Source: JAGQPD01 sp020426865 (GTDB lineage Bacteria; Planctomycetota; Planctomycetia; Pirellulales; Pirellulaceae). From it: DNA of 64,000 nt. The notes beneath the pieces were generated by a model. That model worked only from the letters and a program-made list of their open reading frames with translations. It made no database searches and was not told where the DNA came from. The stretch spans positions 186,001 through 250,000 of the forward strand of contig JAWKTN010000011.1 in the NCBI GenBank assembly GCA_041399065.1. The letters run 5' to 3'. A program made the translations under genes and the position numbers. The first letter of the stretch is position 1; each line of letters opens with the position of its first letter. Below, in pieces: positions 1 to 8,100 of the stretch.

Positions 1-165
1 CTGGAACTGGAAGATCTCGCGATTGCCGAAAAATTTGGTTCGGACTTCGAGCGAAAGATGGTGCGTAACAGCAGGAGTGAAGGACTCTCAATTGCCGAGT
101 CAGGGAGGATCCGAAAGGATTACCTTCGGAAATTCATCGAAGCTAGAGACGTTGTGTCGACATGA
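1..165 (+). CDS. C-terminal fragment of an unidentified protein (cut by window edge)
   Basis: Reading frame 1 is open from the first base to a TGA at 163-165 and encodes 54 residues. They begin LELEDLAIAEKFGSDFERK and end RKFIEARDVVST. The composition (charged, helical, few rare residues) looks like real coding sequence and unlike the arginine- and cysteine-rich shadow frames beside it. An open frame of this length also has a chance probability of several per cent, so the call is tentative. No family was recognised. It lies directly upstream of the large non-coding hairpin-rich segment and on the same strand. Confidence 0.45.
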   Translation: MELEDLAIAEKFGSDFERKMVRNSRSEGLSIAESGRIRKDYLRKFIEARDVVST

Positions 166-1770
166 CGTTGTGTTGCCCGAAACAGTCTGTTGCTACTGGG
201 GCCTGCACGTAGCCACCTTCAAACAACGCTTTCAAAGCGAGCAATTCCGGGGGTGCGCGTTATACGGAACAGGCGATGCCGGAACTGAATCCGGTGTTTG
301 CCGAGAAAACGGTCAGACCAATGTGACAAAGAAAAACGAACGTAGTATGATTCCGCCCGTGAGTCGTAAGACTCTAAATCGTCAAGGAGCGAGAAACGCT
401 TTTGACGCTACTGTGCGGGAGAGACTGCTCGTCCGGTGCCGCCTTACCAGTGTCACTAAGAGAGTGTGGCGTTAACCACCCACACGTCAGTCTTCCGCTT
501 CGAGCTGCATGCATCGAGAGGTGCTCGTGCAGCTCAAAGGGGGCTCGTAGGAGTAGTCCCGGTAGCCGCTACTATTCCGTTGTATGGAAGGTGGTGGCGA
601 AAGAGTAATCCCTACGTTCTACCCTATGGAGATGATCGCTGAAGCGTGGGCGATCGAGACATGCTTCGCTGAGGTCCTAACGGACCAACTATCAGAGGAG
701 CCGTGACAAGGTAAGGTGACACGCGAGAAAACGTGTCGCAAGGGGTGTGGCTTACCGCATCCCTTCGGGTGAGGAACAGGATGTTCCAAATACTCCGCTA
801 ACGGGCGTAGGGGCGAGTCACCGTGGGTGCTACCACGGTGGTGTGCGTACGTGTGGCAACACAGGTACCCGCCTCGGCGAACGTTACTGGGGCCGGGACC
901 CGCGAATGTGGTAACACATCGCGCCGTGTGTCAGGTGGCACACGGGTACCCTCGAAGAAAAAGAGGGGCGGAAAGAGCTTAACGGCAAAAGGCGCGGGAG
1001 CGCTTCCCAGTAAAAGTCTTTGCCCTGAACGGAAAGGGCGGCCAAGGTGCGTACATAGCGCCAAGGTCGGAGAGGCGGTCAAGCAAACGCGAGACCAATC
1101 GAGCCAAAGTGCGAAAGGGCATGAGGGTGGTAAGTCCTAGCTTCCGTGTTCGTGGGACTGAAAAGTCGAGTAGCCCCGCTGGGTGACTCGACCAACGTTA
1201 CCGGCTGCGAGAGCGGCCAAGCGTAACCCCTTCAACGCTTCGCTAATAACGAAGATCTTATTGCCTTGGGTTGATGAAACCCTAGCGACCTGACCAAAGA
1301 CTTGAATCTTGTCACTAATCGAGGAAGGTCGAGACGTTTTGCGGGTGGTTCCCGCCGTAGTGGCTTTTTTGTTGCTACGAACTTTCGACTGGGAGTGTGG
1401 CCTAAGTAGGACTTTGGGCGAGAGCCCAAGCGGTGACCTGGGTGAAGATCCAGGCGGGGCAGGGGACGAACCTTGCGTACGCGCGGCTGGCAGTCGCGAC
1501 CCGTTCGTCGCCTTGGCTGGTAACCAAGGTAGCCGACCGTTTGATGCGGTACGGAGACGAGAACGAAAGGGCTGAGGCGGGCTTAACCCCGCACAGTAGC
1601 GTGTGGCGCGGCCACTGGTCCGGCACTCGGGCTAGTGGCCATCAGCGCCGCTATCGAGAGATGAAACAGCGTGGCTTCACGCAGTGGCTCGAGAGAGCTT
1701 ACTGCCTGTAGCAATGCGTTGACGGTGTGCAGGTGAGGTGTACCTTCCGCACGCCGTTTCGTTGGTTTTT
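166..1770 (+). ncRNA. Candidate giant structured non-coding RNA (about 1.6 kb)
   Basis: No credible protein gene lies here. The segment is instead dense with short perfect hairpins. Seven are closed by GNRA tetraloops: GTAA at 366-369, GAGA at 516-519, GCAA at 856-859, GTAA at 911-914, GAGA at 1209-1212, GAGA at 1420-1423 and GAGA at 1691-1694. A UNAC-type loop (TAAC, 678-681) caps a 5-bp stem. Other perfect or near-perfect stems are 502-509/528-535, 634-639/650-655, 718-723/732-737, 773-778/782-787, 819-826/833-840, 924-930/939-945, 1238-1242/1250-1254, 1341-1345/1351-1355, 1437-1441/1450-1454, 1511-1516/1524-1529, 1610-1616/1634-1640 and 1669-1673/1678-1682. It ends in a 9-bp stem and T-rich tract. 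GNRA-capped stems are a hallmark of large RNAs such as GOLLD, ROOL and group II introns. It does not match the rRNA, RNase P, tmRNA or intron domain V landmarks I know. The strand is inferred from the tetraloops and terminators. The 5' end is unknown. Confidence 0.6.
1722..1770 (+). terminator. Terminal stem-loop and T-rich tail of the large RNA
   Basis: ACGGTGTGC (1722-1730) pairs with GCACGCCGT (1749-1757) over 9 bp with one G-T wobble. AGGT (1731-1734) and ACCT (1742-1745) extend it inward. A T-rich run follows to 1770. This is the most likely 3' end of the structured RNA. Confidence 0.5.
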
Positions 1771-1821
1771 GCATATGCAGGCGCAAAATGTGTCAGCTAT
1801 GAATGGGGGTTTTTTAGTGGT

Positions 1822-1846
1822 CGTCGTGACTTACGGCGATTTTTTT
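1822..1846 (+). terminator. Hairpin with T7 tract
   Basis: CGTCGT (1822-1827) pairs with ACGGCG (1833-1838) through a 5-nt loop. A single A and seven T residues follow. It is a second terminator-like stem 50 bp beyond the end of the structured RNA. Confidence 0.45.
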
Positions 1847-1971
1847 AAGTGGAACGCTTCGCGTCCGTCTGCAACTAAGAATGCGGATGTTTGGTGATAT
1901 CGTTGCGAAAGACATCGCATCGTGTGAAGTTGCAACACTGTTTTTCATAAAGGATTTCCAAACGGCTTTCT

Positions 1972-2010
1972 GCGAAGCTTGAGCCGAGGAATCAAGCTTC
2001 GCTTTTTGTT
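1972..2010 (+). terminator. Strong intrinsic terminator upstream of the 219-aa gene
   Basis: An 11-bp perfect stem, GCGAAGCTTGA (1972-1982) with TCAAGCTTCGC (1992-2002), has a 9-nt loop and a T5GTT tail. It ends 16 bp before the ATG of the next gene, so it could act as an attenuator of that gene as well as a back-up terminator of the upstream RNA. Confidence 0.75.
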
Positions 2011-2026
2011 TCATTGACGAAAAGGC

Positions 2027-2686
2027 ATGACAGAGTTTAGTTACCAGTGTGAAGCAAGCAGTATCGACGGGTTTCTTTCGCAGCTCTGTCGGTACATTAG
2101 TTCGGGGCACTACTTCTATTTGGCAAGTGTAATTCCGAACGGCAAGGAGCCACGAGAAGTGGACCGCAAGCTGATAACGCTATACGGGATCGATCTACCA
2201 CGATGGAAGAGGGCAAGACGCCACCTGGGTGGGAACTCTGGGGTGCACTACCTCCGTTTCCGGCGGTTCATTGTGCTGCTTGCTACGCACGGTCAACACC
2301 GTTTTTTTGAAGACCACGGCGGTACTTTTCGTGACATCCGGCGAAACGCACTTCAGTTTGACGGGTATTCGATTCGGCTTACACACTCGAAGGAAGCAAA
2401 GCGAGTCAAGGTATTTATTCGGCTAACTCGAGATCGGTATCTTGATCTTCGATCGCACCTTCTTGACTGCGCGGTCCGACCGTCATTCCGGGAAGCAAGC
2501 CATTTGGAGTCATTGGTGGCAGGACTACAGCTGGTCTGGTATCGCCCCGTCCGCGAGCAGGTCCACCGAGTGATTGCTGAGGTGAACCGCCGACGCCGTC
2601 ACCGTGGGTTTGAACCGATAGCGATAGGTTGCATTCCGAAATTTAGAAGACTTGGGACCGTATTTGTCCAAGCCGACGCGGCGTGA
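2027..2686 (+). CDS. Arginine-rich protein of unknown function (219 aa)
   Basis: No recognised family. The protein is basic throughout, with clusters such as RWKRARRHLGG, RFRRFIVLLATHGQHRFF and EVNRRRRHRGF. These suit nucleic-acid binding, but no named domain was seen. There is no signal peptide or membrane segment. The ATG at 2027 is taken because no better start follows the terminator at 1972-2010. The upstream bases (GACGAAAAGGC) give only a weak, tightly spaced ribosome-binding match. It follows the hairpin-rich non-coding region on the same strand and converges with ssb. The position makes it a candidate partner protein of the RNA, which is inference only. Coding potential looks good: 219 codons with plausible hydrophobic-core segments. 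Confidence 0.65.
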   Translation: MTEFSYQCEASSIDGFLSQLCRYISSGHYFYLASVIPNGKEPREVDRKLITLYGIDLPRWKRARRHLGGNSGVHYLRFRRFIVLLATHGQHRFFEDHGGTFRDIRRNALQFDGYSIRLTHSKEAKRVKVFIRLTRDRYLDLRSHLLDCAVRPSFREASHLESLVAGLQLVWYRPVREQVHRVIAEVNRRRRHRGFEPIAIGCIPKFRRLGTVFVQADAA

Positions 2687-2696
2687 TAGCCAATGG

Positions 2697-2728
2697 CCCA
2701 ACGTAGGATGCAGCGTGTGAACGTTGGG
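2697..2728. terminator. Inverted repeat between convergent genes
   Basis: CCCAACGT (2697-2704) and ACGTTGGG (2721-2728) form an 8-bp perfect stem around a 16-nt loop. It sits in the short gap between two convergent genes, where a bidirectional terminator is expected, but no clear T-run follows on either strand. Confidence 0.4.
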
Positions 2729-2739
2729 AACCTTTGAAA

Positions 2740-3177
2740 TTAAAACGGAACATCTTCGAGCGAACCGGTCATGCCAACCACTTCGTGGGTGGAGGCCATA
2801 ATGACCGTGTCACCAGTTTCTTCGATCGGCTCCGGCTGGTTGTCGTCTCGTCGTCCAAGCATCTGTAGCCGGTCGCAGATGACCTTTAGTCGAGTTCGCT
2901 TCTGGCCGGTCTCACGGTCCTGCCAGCTTTCCATCTTGAGCCGGCCCTCAATAAGTACGGGCGACCCCTTGGTAAGGTACTCGTTTGCCACCTCAGCGGT
3001 TCGATTCCATACCGTTACTTCGACATAGGTGGGTTCGTCCACCCACGTATCACCTCGTTTCACCCGTTCGTTAACAGCCAAACCCAGGTCAGTGACCGGA
3101 GTGCCGCCTTGCGTATAGCGAAGCTCGATGTTGCGGGTCACATTCCCCACAAGTACCACACGATTGTAACTAGCCAT
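2740..3177 (-). CDS. ssb: Single-stranded DNA-binding protein (SSB)
   Basis: A 145-aa OB-fold SSB. It opens with the classic MASYNRVVLVGNVTRN strand, continues through RYTQGGTPVTDLGLAVN and WNRTAEVANEYLTKGSPVLIEGRL, and ends in the acidic tip LEDVPF, which in this family recruits replication and repair partners. It coats ssDNA during replication, recombination and conjugative transfer. The reading frame extends upstream to 3219, but the ATG at 3177 matches the conserved N terminus and has a GTGAGG ribosome-binding site 8 bases upstream. It is the last gene of a leftward cluster and is separated from the small genes before it by a 107-bp gap with a 26-bp palindrome. Plasmids commonly carry their own ssb. 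With the relaxase later in the window, this supports an extrachromosomal or integrative element. Confidence 0.95.
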   Translation of the reverse strand: MASYNRVVLVGNVTRNIELRYTQGGTPVTDLGLAVNERVKRGDTWVDEPTYVEVTVWNRTAEVANEYLTKGSPVLIEGRLKMESWQDRETGQKRTRLKVICDRLQMLGRRDDNQPEPIEETGDTVIMASTHEVVGMTGSLEDVPF

Positions 3178-3234
3178 AACATACCTCACTTTCAAAACCT
3201 GATGATTTGCACGCTGCACCTACGATTGGTACAC

Positions 3235-3260
3235 GCATAGATCGCAATTGCGATCTATGC
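3235..3260. promoter_or_regulatory. Perfect 26-bp palindrome upstream of ssb
   Basis: The half-site GCATAGATCGCAA is followed immediately by its exact reverse complement, with no spacer. It lies 58 bp upstream of the ssb start and 25 bp downstream of the preceding stop. A dyad this long and perfect suits an operator for a dimeric regulator. It could also be a recombination or cleavage site. There is no T-tract to make it a terminator. Confidence 0.6.
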
Positions 3261-3284
3261 AGCTACCCACGCGAGGGCAGGGGG

Positions 3285-3464
3285 CTAAAAGATGTTCGTA
3301 TCGCCACAACCGGGACATTGCCGAGCACGAAGTTGCTCTAGGAACTTGGCTCGGTACTCGGCCTGTAGCTTCGCGTTGGCAAGCTGGTCCCGTTCCTCCT
3401 GGGTCAACTCGGCGGATTGCCCAAGCGGCTCTACGTGCGGTGTTGGCTGTTGCTCCTGTGCCAT
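3285..3464 (-). CDS. Small 59-aa protein with a CPGCGD half zinc-ribbon
   Basis: The ATG at 3464-3462 abuts the TAA of the upstream gene (TAA then ATG, no gap), which implies translational coupling. The product starts MAQEQQPTPHVEPLGQSAEL. Its middle is a charged helix (LTQEERDQLANAKLQAEYRAK), and it ends RQCPGCGDTNIF. The terminal CxxC could bind zinc in a dimer or with a partner. No family was recognised. A longer ORF on the same strand in another frame overlaps it, but the coupled start, helix pattern and zinc knuckle favour this frame. Confidence 0.6.
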   Translation of the reverse strand: MAQEQQPTPHVEPLGQSAELTQEERDQLANAKLQAEYRAKFLEQLRARQCPGCGDTNIF

Positions 3465-3731
3465 TTATGCTGCCCTTGCTCGTTGGTTCCGGACCCATTG
3501 GGTAGCATCGTTTTCGTTCATCCAGTGGATGGCGTGAACGAGAGCGCGACCAACCAGCTCGTCGTGCTCTCGCCGGAAGAAATAGGCTTCCTTTTGCTGG
3601 CCACGAAAATCATAGACCCGGTGAAAACGGTACGTCCATTCGAACGTCCCGTCCTGTTTCTTCTTTGGCGAGACTTCGATAACGACATCGTCAGCCTCGA
3701 AGTCGACACCAATTTCGTCCTTGACACTCAT
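3465..3731 (-). CDS. Conserved-looking small hypothetical protein (88 aa)
   Basis: Starts MSVKDEIGVDFEADD. The frame is open upstream to 3794, but this ATG falls just after the preceding gene's stop and removes a low-complexity arginine-rich leader. The product is soluble and mixed alpha/beta, with a central YRFHRVYDFRGQQKEAYFF segment. No domain was recognised. It is the middle member of a tight leftward cluster (96-aa gene, this gene, 59-aa gene, then ssb) with 7-bp and 0-bp gaps, so it probably shares their transcript. A role in plasmid maintenance or DNA metabolism is inferred only from this company. Confidence 0.6.
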   Translation of the reverse strand: MSVKDEIGVDFEADDVVIEVSPKKKQDGTFEWTYRFHRVYDFRGQQKEAYFFRREHDELVGRALVHAIHWMNENDATQWVRNQRARAA

Positions 3732-3738
3732 AGGTGCC

Positions 3739-4029
3739 TCACGCCGCGATCTTGTCGCTACCCTCGATGCCGTCACCCCGTTCCAACGCCTCAACAGCGT
3801 CGCAGGCCTGGTCGATTACGGCATGCAATTCCTCGCGGTTGCGAGGAAAGAATTTTTGCGAGTAACCCTGGTTGCCAGAGTTTTTGGAACGCCAAGACCT
3901 AGCAAAGGTGATGGCGAAATACTCGGCACCTTCCGCGCCTATCTCCCGCCAGATGCTGGCTCCGATTGCACCATTTCGTACTGTTTTTTCAGGCCGTTTC
4001 GAATCGGCCTTACTCTTTTTGTCTGACAT
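3739..4029 (-). CDS. Small hypothetical protein (96 aa), first gene of the ssb cluster
   Basis: The ATG at 4029 has a textbook AGGAGG ribosome-binding site. The N terminus is lysine-rich and probably disordered (MSDKKSKADSKRPEKTVRNG). A compact region follows (GAIGASIWREIGAEGAEYF, then ITFARSWRSKNSGNQGYSQ). The pattern 'gai.asiWr..., f.i.f.r.w..., gy...f' resembles short plasmid-borne proteins found beside single-strand-binding or replication genes, but I cannot name a family. It heads the leftward cluster leading to ssb. Confidence 0.7.
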   Translation of the reverse strand: MSDKKSKADSKRPEKTVRNGAIGASIWREIGAEGAEYFAITFARSWRSKNSGNQGYSQKFFPRNREELHAVIDQACDAVEALERGDGIEGSDKIAA

Positions 4030-4175
4030 AGTATCCTCCTAAAACATGGTTTGTCGAAGGACTATGGTGCCACAGTTGCGGATGCTACTCAAGTTGGACG
4101 GAGCTTTCTTTATCGCTCGGAAGGGGACCGATGCAACTCGGTCGGCTTGGCTGGGGGCCTTGCTTGAGTTAGACG

Positions 4176-4877
4176 CTAACCCGCCGTCGACTCAGCAGCC
4201 TTTAGCATGGCCTGCTGCATCAACCACTCAGCCTCCGCCGAATGGGCGCTATACTGGTCGTCGAACAAGACGATCATTCCCCTTTCGAAGACCATGCGAT
4301 ACACAACAAGCTCGGTCTTTTCCGCGATCAGTCCCTTTGCCGCCAGACCACGGGCTTGGGCTGGAATCCACTGTGCGACGACGACTTGATTGCCATCGGT
4401 GATCGTGAAGTCGGTTGTCCACCGGTCCATGTCAACAATTTCGACACATTCAAAGAAGAGTCGACACGCCCGGTCCATCGCCTCGATGCCAACATGCCGG
4501 CCCGCAAAGGGCAGAATCTGAGGGTCTCCTGGCATAAAGAACTCGATATCGTCGGACAAAAAATGCCGACAGTGCGTTACGACATCCCCCTGGTAACGTT
4601 TTAGGTTCTCGACGAACTCGAGTGCAAGCCCCTTGGGATTGCAGATCAGGTCCTCTGGGTAGAGCGGTTCATCGGGCGTGCTTAGGGCGGTTGCGATATC
4701 ATCGATCGTTTGGGTCGCTATCTTCTCCCCAGCTTCGGCTTTGGCGACGAGCCGGGCACTGTAACCCGCTCGGATTCCGAGTTCCGCCTGGGACCAGTCA
4801 CGACCGATTCGGCGGGCGGCGATTAGTTCGCCGTTGCACCGGTAGGATCGTTGCGAAGGCTTTTTCTTCCAGGCCAT
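4176..4877 (-). CDS. XRE-family regulator with C-terminal NTF2/SnoaL-like domain
   Basis: The 233-aa protein starts at an ATG (4877). Residues about 15-70 form an XRE helix-turn-helix (AARRIGRDWSQAELGIRAG, then SARLVAKAEAGEKIATQTI), typical of DNA binding as a dimer. Residues about 95-215 look like an NTF2/SnoaL fold, with the pattern YQGDVVTHCRHFLSDDIEFF then GRHVGIEAMDRACRLFFECV. In related proteins that fold binds a small ligand or dimerises, so a ligand-sensing regulator is the natural inference. It is divergent from the giant RHS gene and upstream of the ssb cluster, about 150 bp away. It is a candidate regulator of either, and of the 26-bp palindrome, none of which is shown. Confidence 0.8.
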   Translation of the reverse strand: MAWKKKPSQRSYRCNGELIAARRIGRDWSQAELGIRAGYSARLVAKAEAGEKIATQTIDDIATALSTPDEPLYPEDLICNPKGLALEFVENLKRYQGDVVTHCRHFLSDDIEFFMPGDPQILPFAGRHVGIEAMDRACRLFFECVEIVDMDRWTTDFTITDGNQVVVAQWIPAQARGLAAKGLIAEKTELVVYRMVFERGMIVLFDDQYSAHSAEAEWLMQQAMLKAAESTAG

Positions 4878-5114
4878 ATGAGTGGAATCGTTGTTTCTGG
4901 GGCGAGTCTCGAATCGCGATTTGATACCAAGAATATGTCCAAGAAACCGTGAAAGTGCAAGTTGCGTTCATAGACTCGTCGCTATCGGCGGGCTAAATTG
5001 GGCCGGAAAATTTGGGCCTTGGGGCTTTTTGACTAATCGATGACATTTGCGTCCCCCCCCATATTGTGGGGTGGTGGCCATCCCTGTCCGACATTGCAAC
5101 GAACGAGACCATTG
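4878..5114. other. Divergent intergenic region, no recognised element
   Basis: The 237 bp between the leftward regulator and the rightward giant gene must hold both promoters. I see no convincing operator dyad, riboswitch or terminator in it. Confidence 0.5.
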
Positions 5115-8100
5115 ATGCTTCCTCTACGTAATAAGCAACGGAAACGACTTCGCCGGCACCAAAAGCAGGTGCACCCTAGACGAACGGCAACCTATCTCAG
5201 CAACAAAGCTGCCTATTTCGAACCGTTGGAAGACCGGCGGATGTTGGCGTCCAACTGGCAAAATATCGCGATGCCGGAGGACGTAAACAACAGCGGCGGG
5301 CAGTATGCAGTGACTCCACTTGATGCACTATTAGTCGTCAATGAGTTGGACACGCATACCTATTCCGATGCCAACAGTGGCATGCTACCCGCGAACATGC
5401 CGCATGACGCCCCACGCCTTGACGTTACCGGGGACGGGATGGTAACCCCGCTGGACATGCTGCACGTGGTGGATTACCTCGACGGACTCGCCTCGGCCGC
5501 GGCAGCGACAGCAGCACCGGCGGTGCCACTTGCAATTGCCTCCGATCCCGAGCCAGTAGTTGTCGCTGCCAGCACTGTGCTACCACAGGCGAACTTGCAA
5601 TCGCGTGCCGAAACTCGTGTGAATATGGAGACTTCGGCAGCGCAGGGCTATCCCGAGGTCTCTGTGCACAATAATGGTTTCGTTGTAGTTTGGGCAAGTG
5701 TGAACCAAGACAGTTCTAGTTGGGGAATCATAGCGCAACGTTTCGACGCCACTGGCGAGCGCATCGGACAGGAATCCGTCGTCAACTCCAAACGCCGATT
5801 CTCGCAGTTCATGCCAACAGTGGCGGCGTTTCCTAACGGCAGTTTCGTCGTAGCGTGGCAAGATGAGGTTAAAGACGGCAGCGGCTGGGGGATTTTTTCG
5901 CAGATCTTCGATAGCGAAGGGAACCCCGTTGGCACCGAATTCCAAGTTAACGAAACGACCACCGGCACACAGATGCATGTAAAGGTCGCGGCCTTAGACG
6001 ATGGCAGCATCGCGTATGCTTGGGAGGGATTGGGGCGCGGTGATGCCGCGCATCGTGACGGTTACGGAGTTTACACACGGCTGTTTGACGGTACAGGTGC
6101 ACCGCTTTCCAAGGAAACTCGCGTCAACGAACGGGACACAGGTCACCAGGAGTTGCCAGGCATCGCAAGCCGTCCGGGCGGCGGCTATGTTGTCACCTGG
6201 AATGGCTACGGAAGTTCCGATGTGGATGGCATCTATCTCAGGCCATTTGGGTCAGAAGGGCAACCCACCGGTGGCGAAATCCTCGTAAACCAGGAATTTA
6301 AGCGCGGACCGCAATGGCAGTCGGATGTCGACGTTGCGGAAGACGGTCGGGTAGTTGTCGCCTGGACCTCCGCCGGGCATGACGCAAGTGGGTGGGGTGT
6401 ATTCGCCCAACAGTTTAACGCTGACCTAACTCCACTCGGCGGTGAGAGGTGGGTGATGAGCGAGAGCCACGGTACGCAGTGGCGCCCAAGTGTCGCCTAC
6501 CTTGGTGATGGCGGCTTCGTCGTCGGCTGGGATGGTCGCGGACAAAACGACGAAGTGGGCGTTCATATGCGCCATTTTGACGCGGAATCGGTACCGCTAG
6601 ATCGGGAGCGGCTACTATCGACGACAACGCGTGGCTTTCAGGAGCTCGTCTCCATTGATGCGGCACTAACCGGCTTTGTTGCCGTTTGGCATGGTTATGG
6701 GCCAGGGGACCCATATGGAGTTTACTCGCGGATTGTAGAGGTTACACCTGCCAACCAACCTCCAGTGGGAGAAATTGCCGACGTAACAATTGATGAACAG
6801 ACTTCGTGGACGTTTACGCCAAACATTACTGATCCCGATGGGGATACCATCACGTTCGCGATCGATACCGCTTCGCAGGCCGCGGGACTGACGATCAATT
6901 CCACTACGGGTGAAATCGTTTGGACACCCAGCGAAGCTCAAGGTCCAGGAGTGTTTGATGTCACATTAACCGCAACCGACATGTCCCAACAGCGGTCGGA
7001 TTTTCCGTTCACTGTAACGGTTCGCGAGGTAAATCTCGCACCAACACTAACGCCGCCGCCGACACTCCAAGACGGCGTTGAAAGTATCGACGCAAATGAG
7101 ATTTTTTCAGCGCAGTTTAGTGCCACCGATCCTGATCTTCCTGCCAATCAGCTCGCGTTCTCACTTTCCGGAGATACACACGGAGCAACGATCAATTCAA
7201 CAACGGGCGAGTTTACCTGGAATCCAAACGGAGAGTCGGGCTCTTTCGCCTTCACCGTTGTTGTTACGGATAACGGGTCACCTCCTTTAGCCGATTCGTT
7301 TGGCTTGTCGCTAGACACTAACGGTGCTCCGACGATCGCGGTTATCGGCGATGTGACGATCGATGAGCAAACGGAATGGCGGTTTGATGTCAATGCATCG
7401 GATCCAGACGGTGACACACTTACCTATGCCTTGGACGCAACGACGCGGCCAGCCGGTATGACGATCAACGCGACGACTGGCGAAATCGTTTGGACGCCAA
7501 CAGAGGCCCAAGGCCCAGGTAGCTACTCGACCGTTGTCACGGTGACGGATTCAACACAACGGAGTGCCTCTCAAACGTTTTCAGTTATTGTCCGCGAGGT
7601 AAACCGTCCTCCGTCCTTGATTATACCGGCGGAGTTGCAAGACGGTGTTGCGAGTCTGGATGGTACGAGCTTCAGCGCGCAGTTCTCAGCCAGTGACCCC
7701 GACCTTCCAACCAATCAACTTACCTATGTAATCGTCGGTGACGCTCACGGAGCGGCAATTGATAGCAACTCGGGCGAATTCTTGTGGTCGCCTAACGGGC
7801 AAACTGGGGAGACGCAATTTGAGGTATCCGTTCGTGACAACGGAACACCGGTACTCGATGATTCCTTCACCTTTACGATTAACATCAATCAGTCACCAAC
7901 CGTGACAGCGATAAGCGATCAAACGATTCCCGAAGAACAAGCAGTAACGATCCAGGTGTCGGCAACGGATGCCGAGGGGGACGTCCTTACCTATGCCTTG
8001 GACAGCAATTCACTTGCAGCTGGGCTAGCGATCGACCCTGGTACCGGGGAGATCAGCTGGACCCCCACTGAAGCGGACGGGCCCGGTACATTTCCCATCG

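Noticed and set aside
23..475. A 150-codon plus-strand frame near the window start
   Set aside because: Odd composition, no ribosome-binding site, and it overlaps GNRA-capped hairpins and the better frame ending at 165. It is a chance frame in non-coding DNA.
798..1140. Two overlapping frames on opposite strands in the hairpin region
   Set aside because: They are antisense to each other, have low-complexity composition, and stem-loop palindromes create long frames by symmetry.
166..1770. A group II intron, rRNA or RNase P RNA
   Set aside because: No recognisable domain V hairpin, intron-encoded protein, or conserved rRNA/RNase P blocks were found. A model search would be decisive but could not be run.
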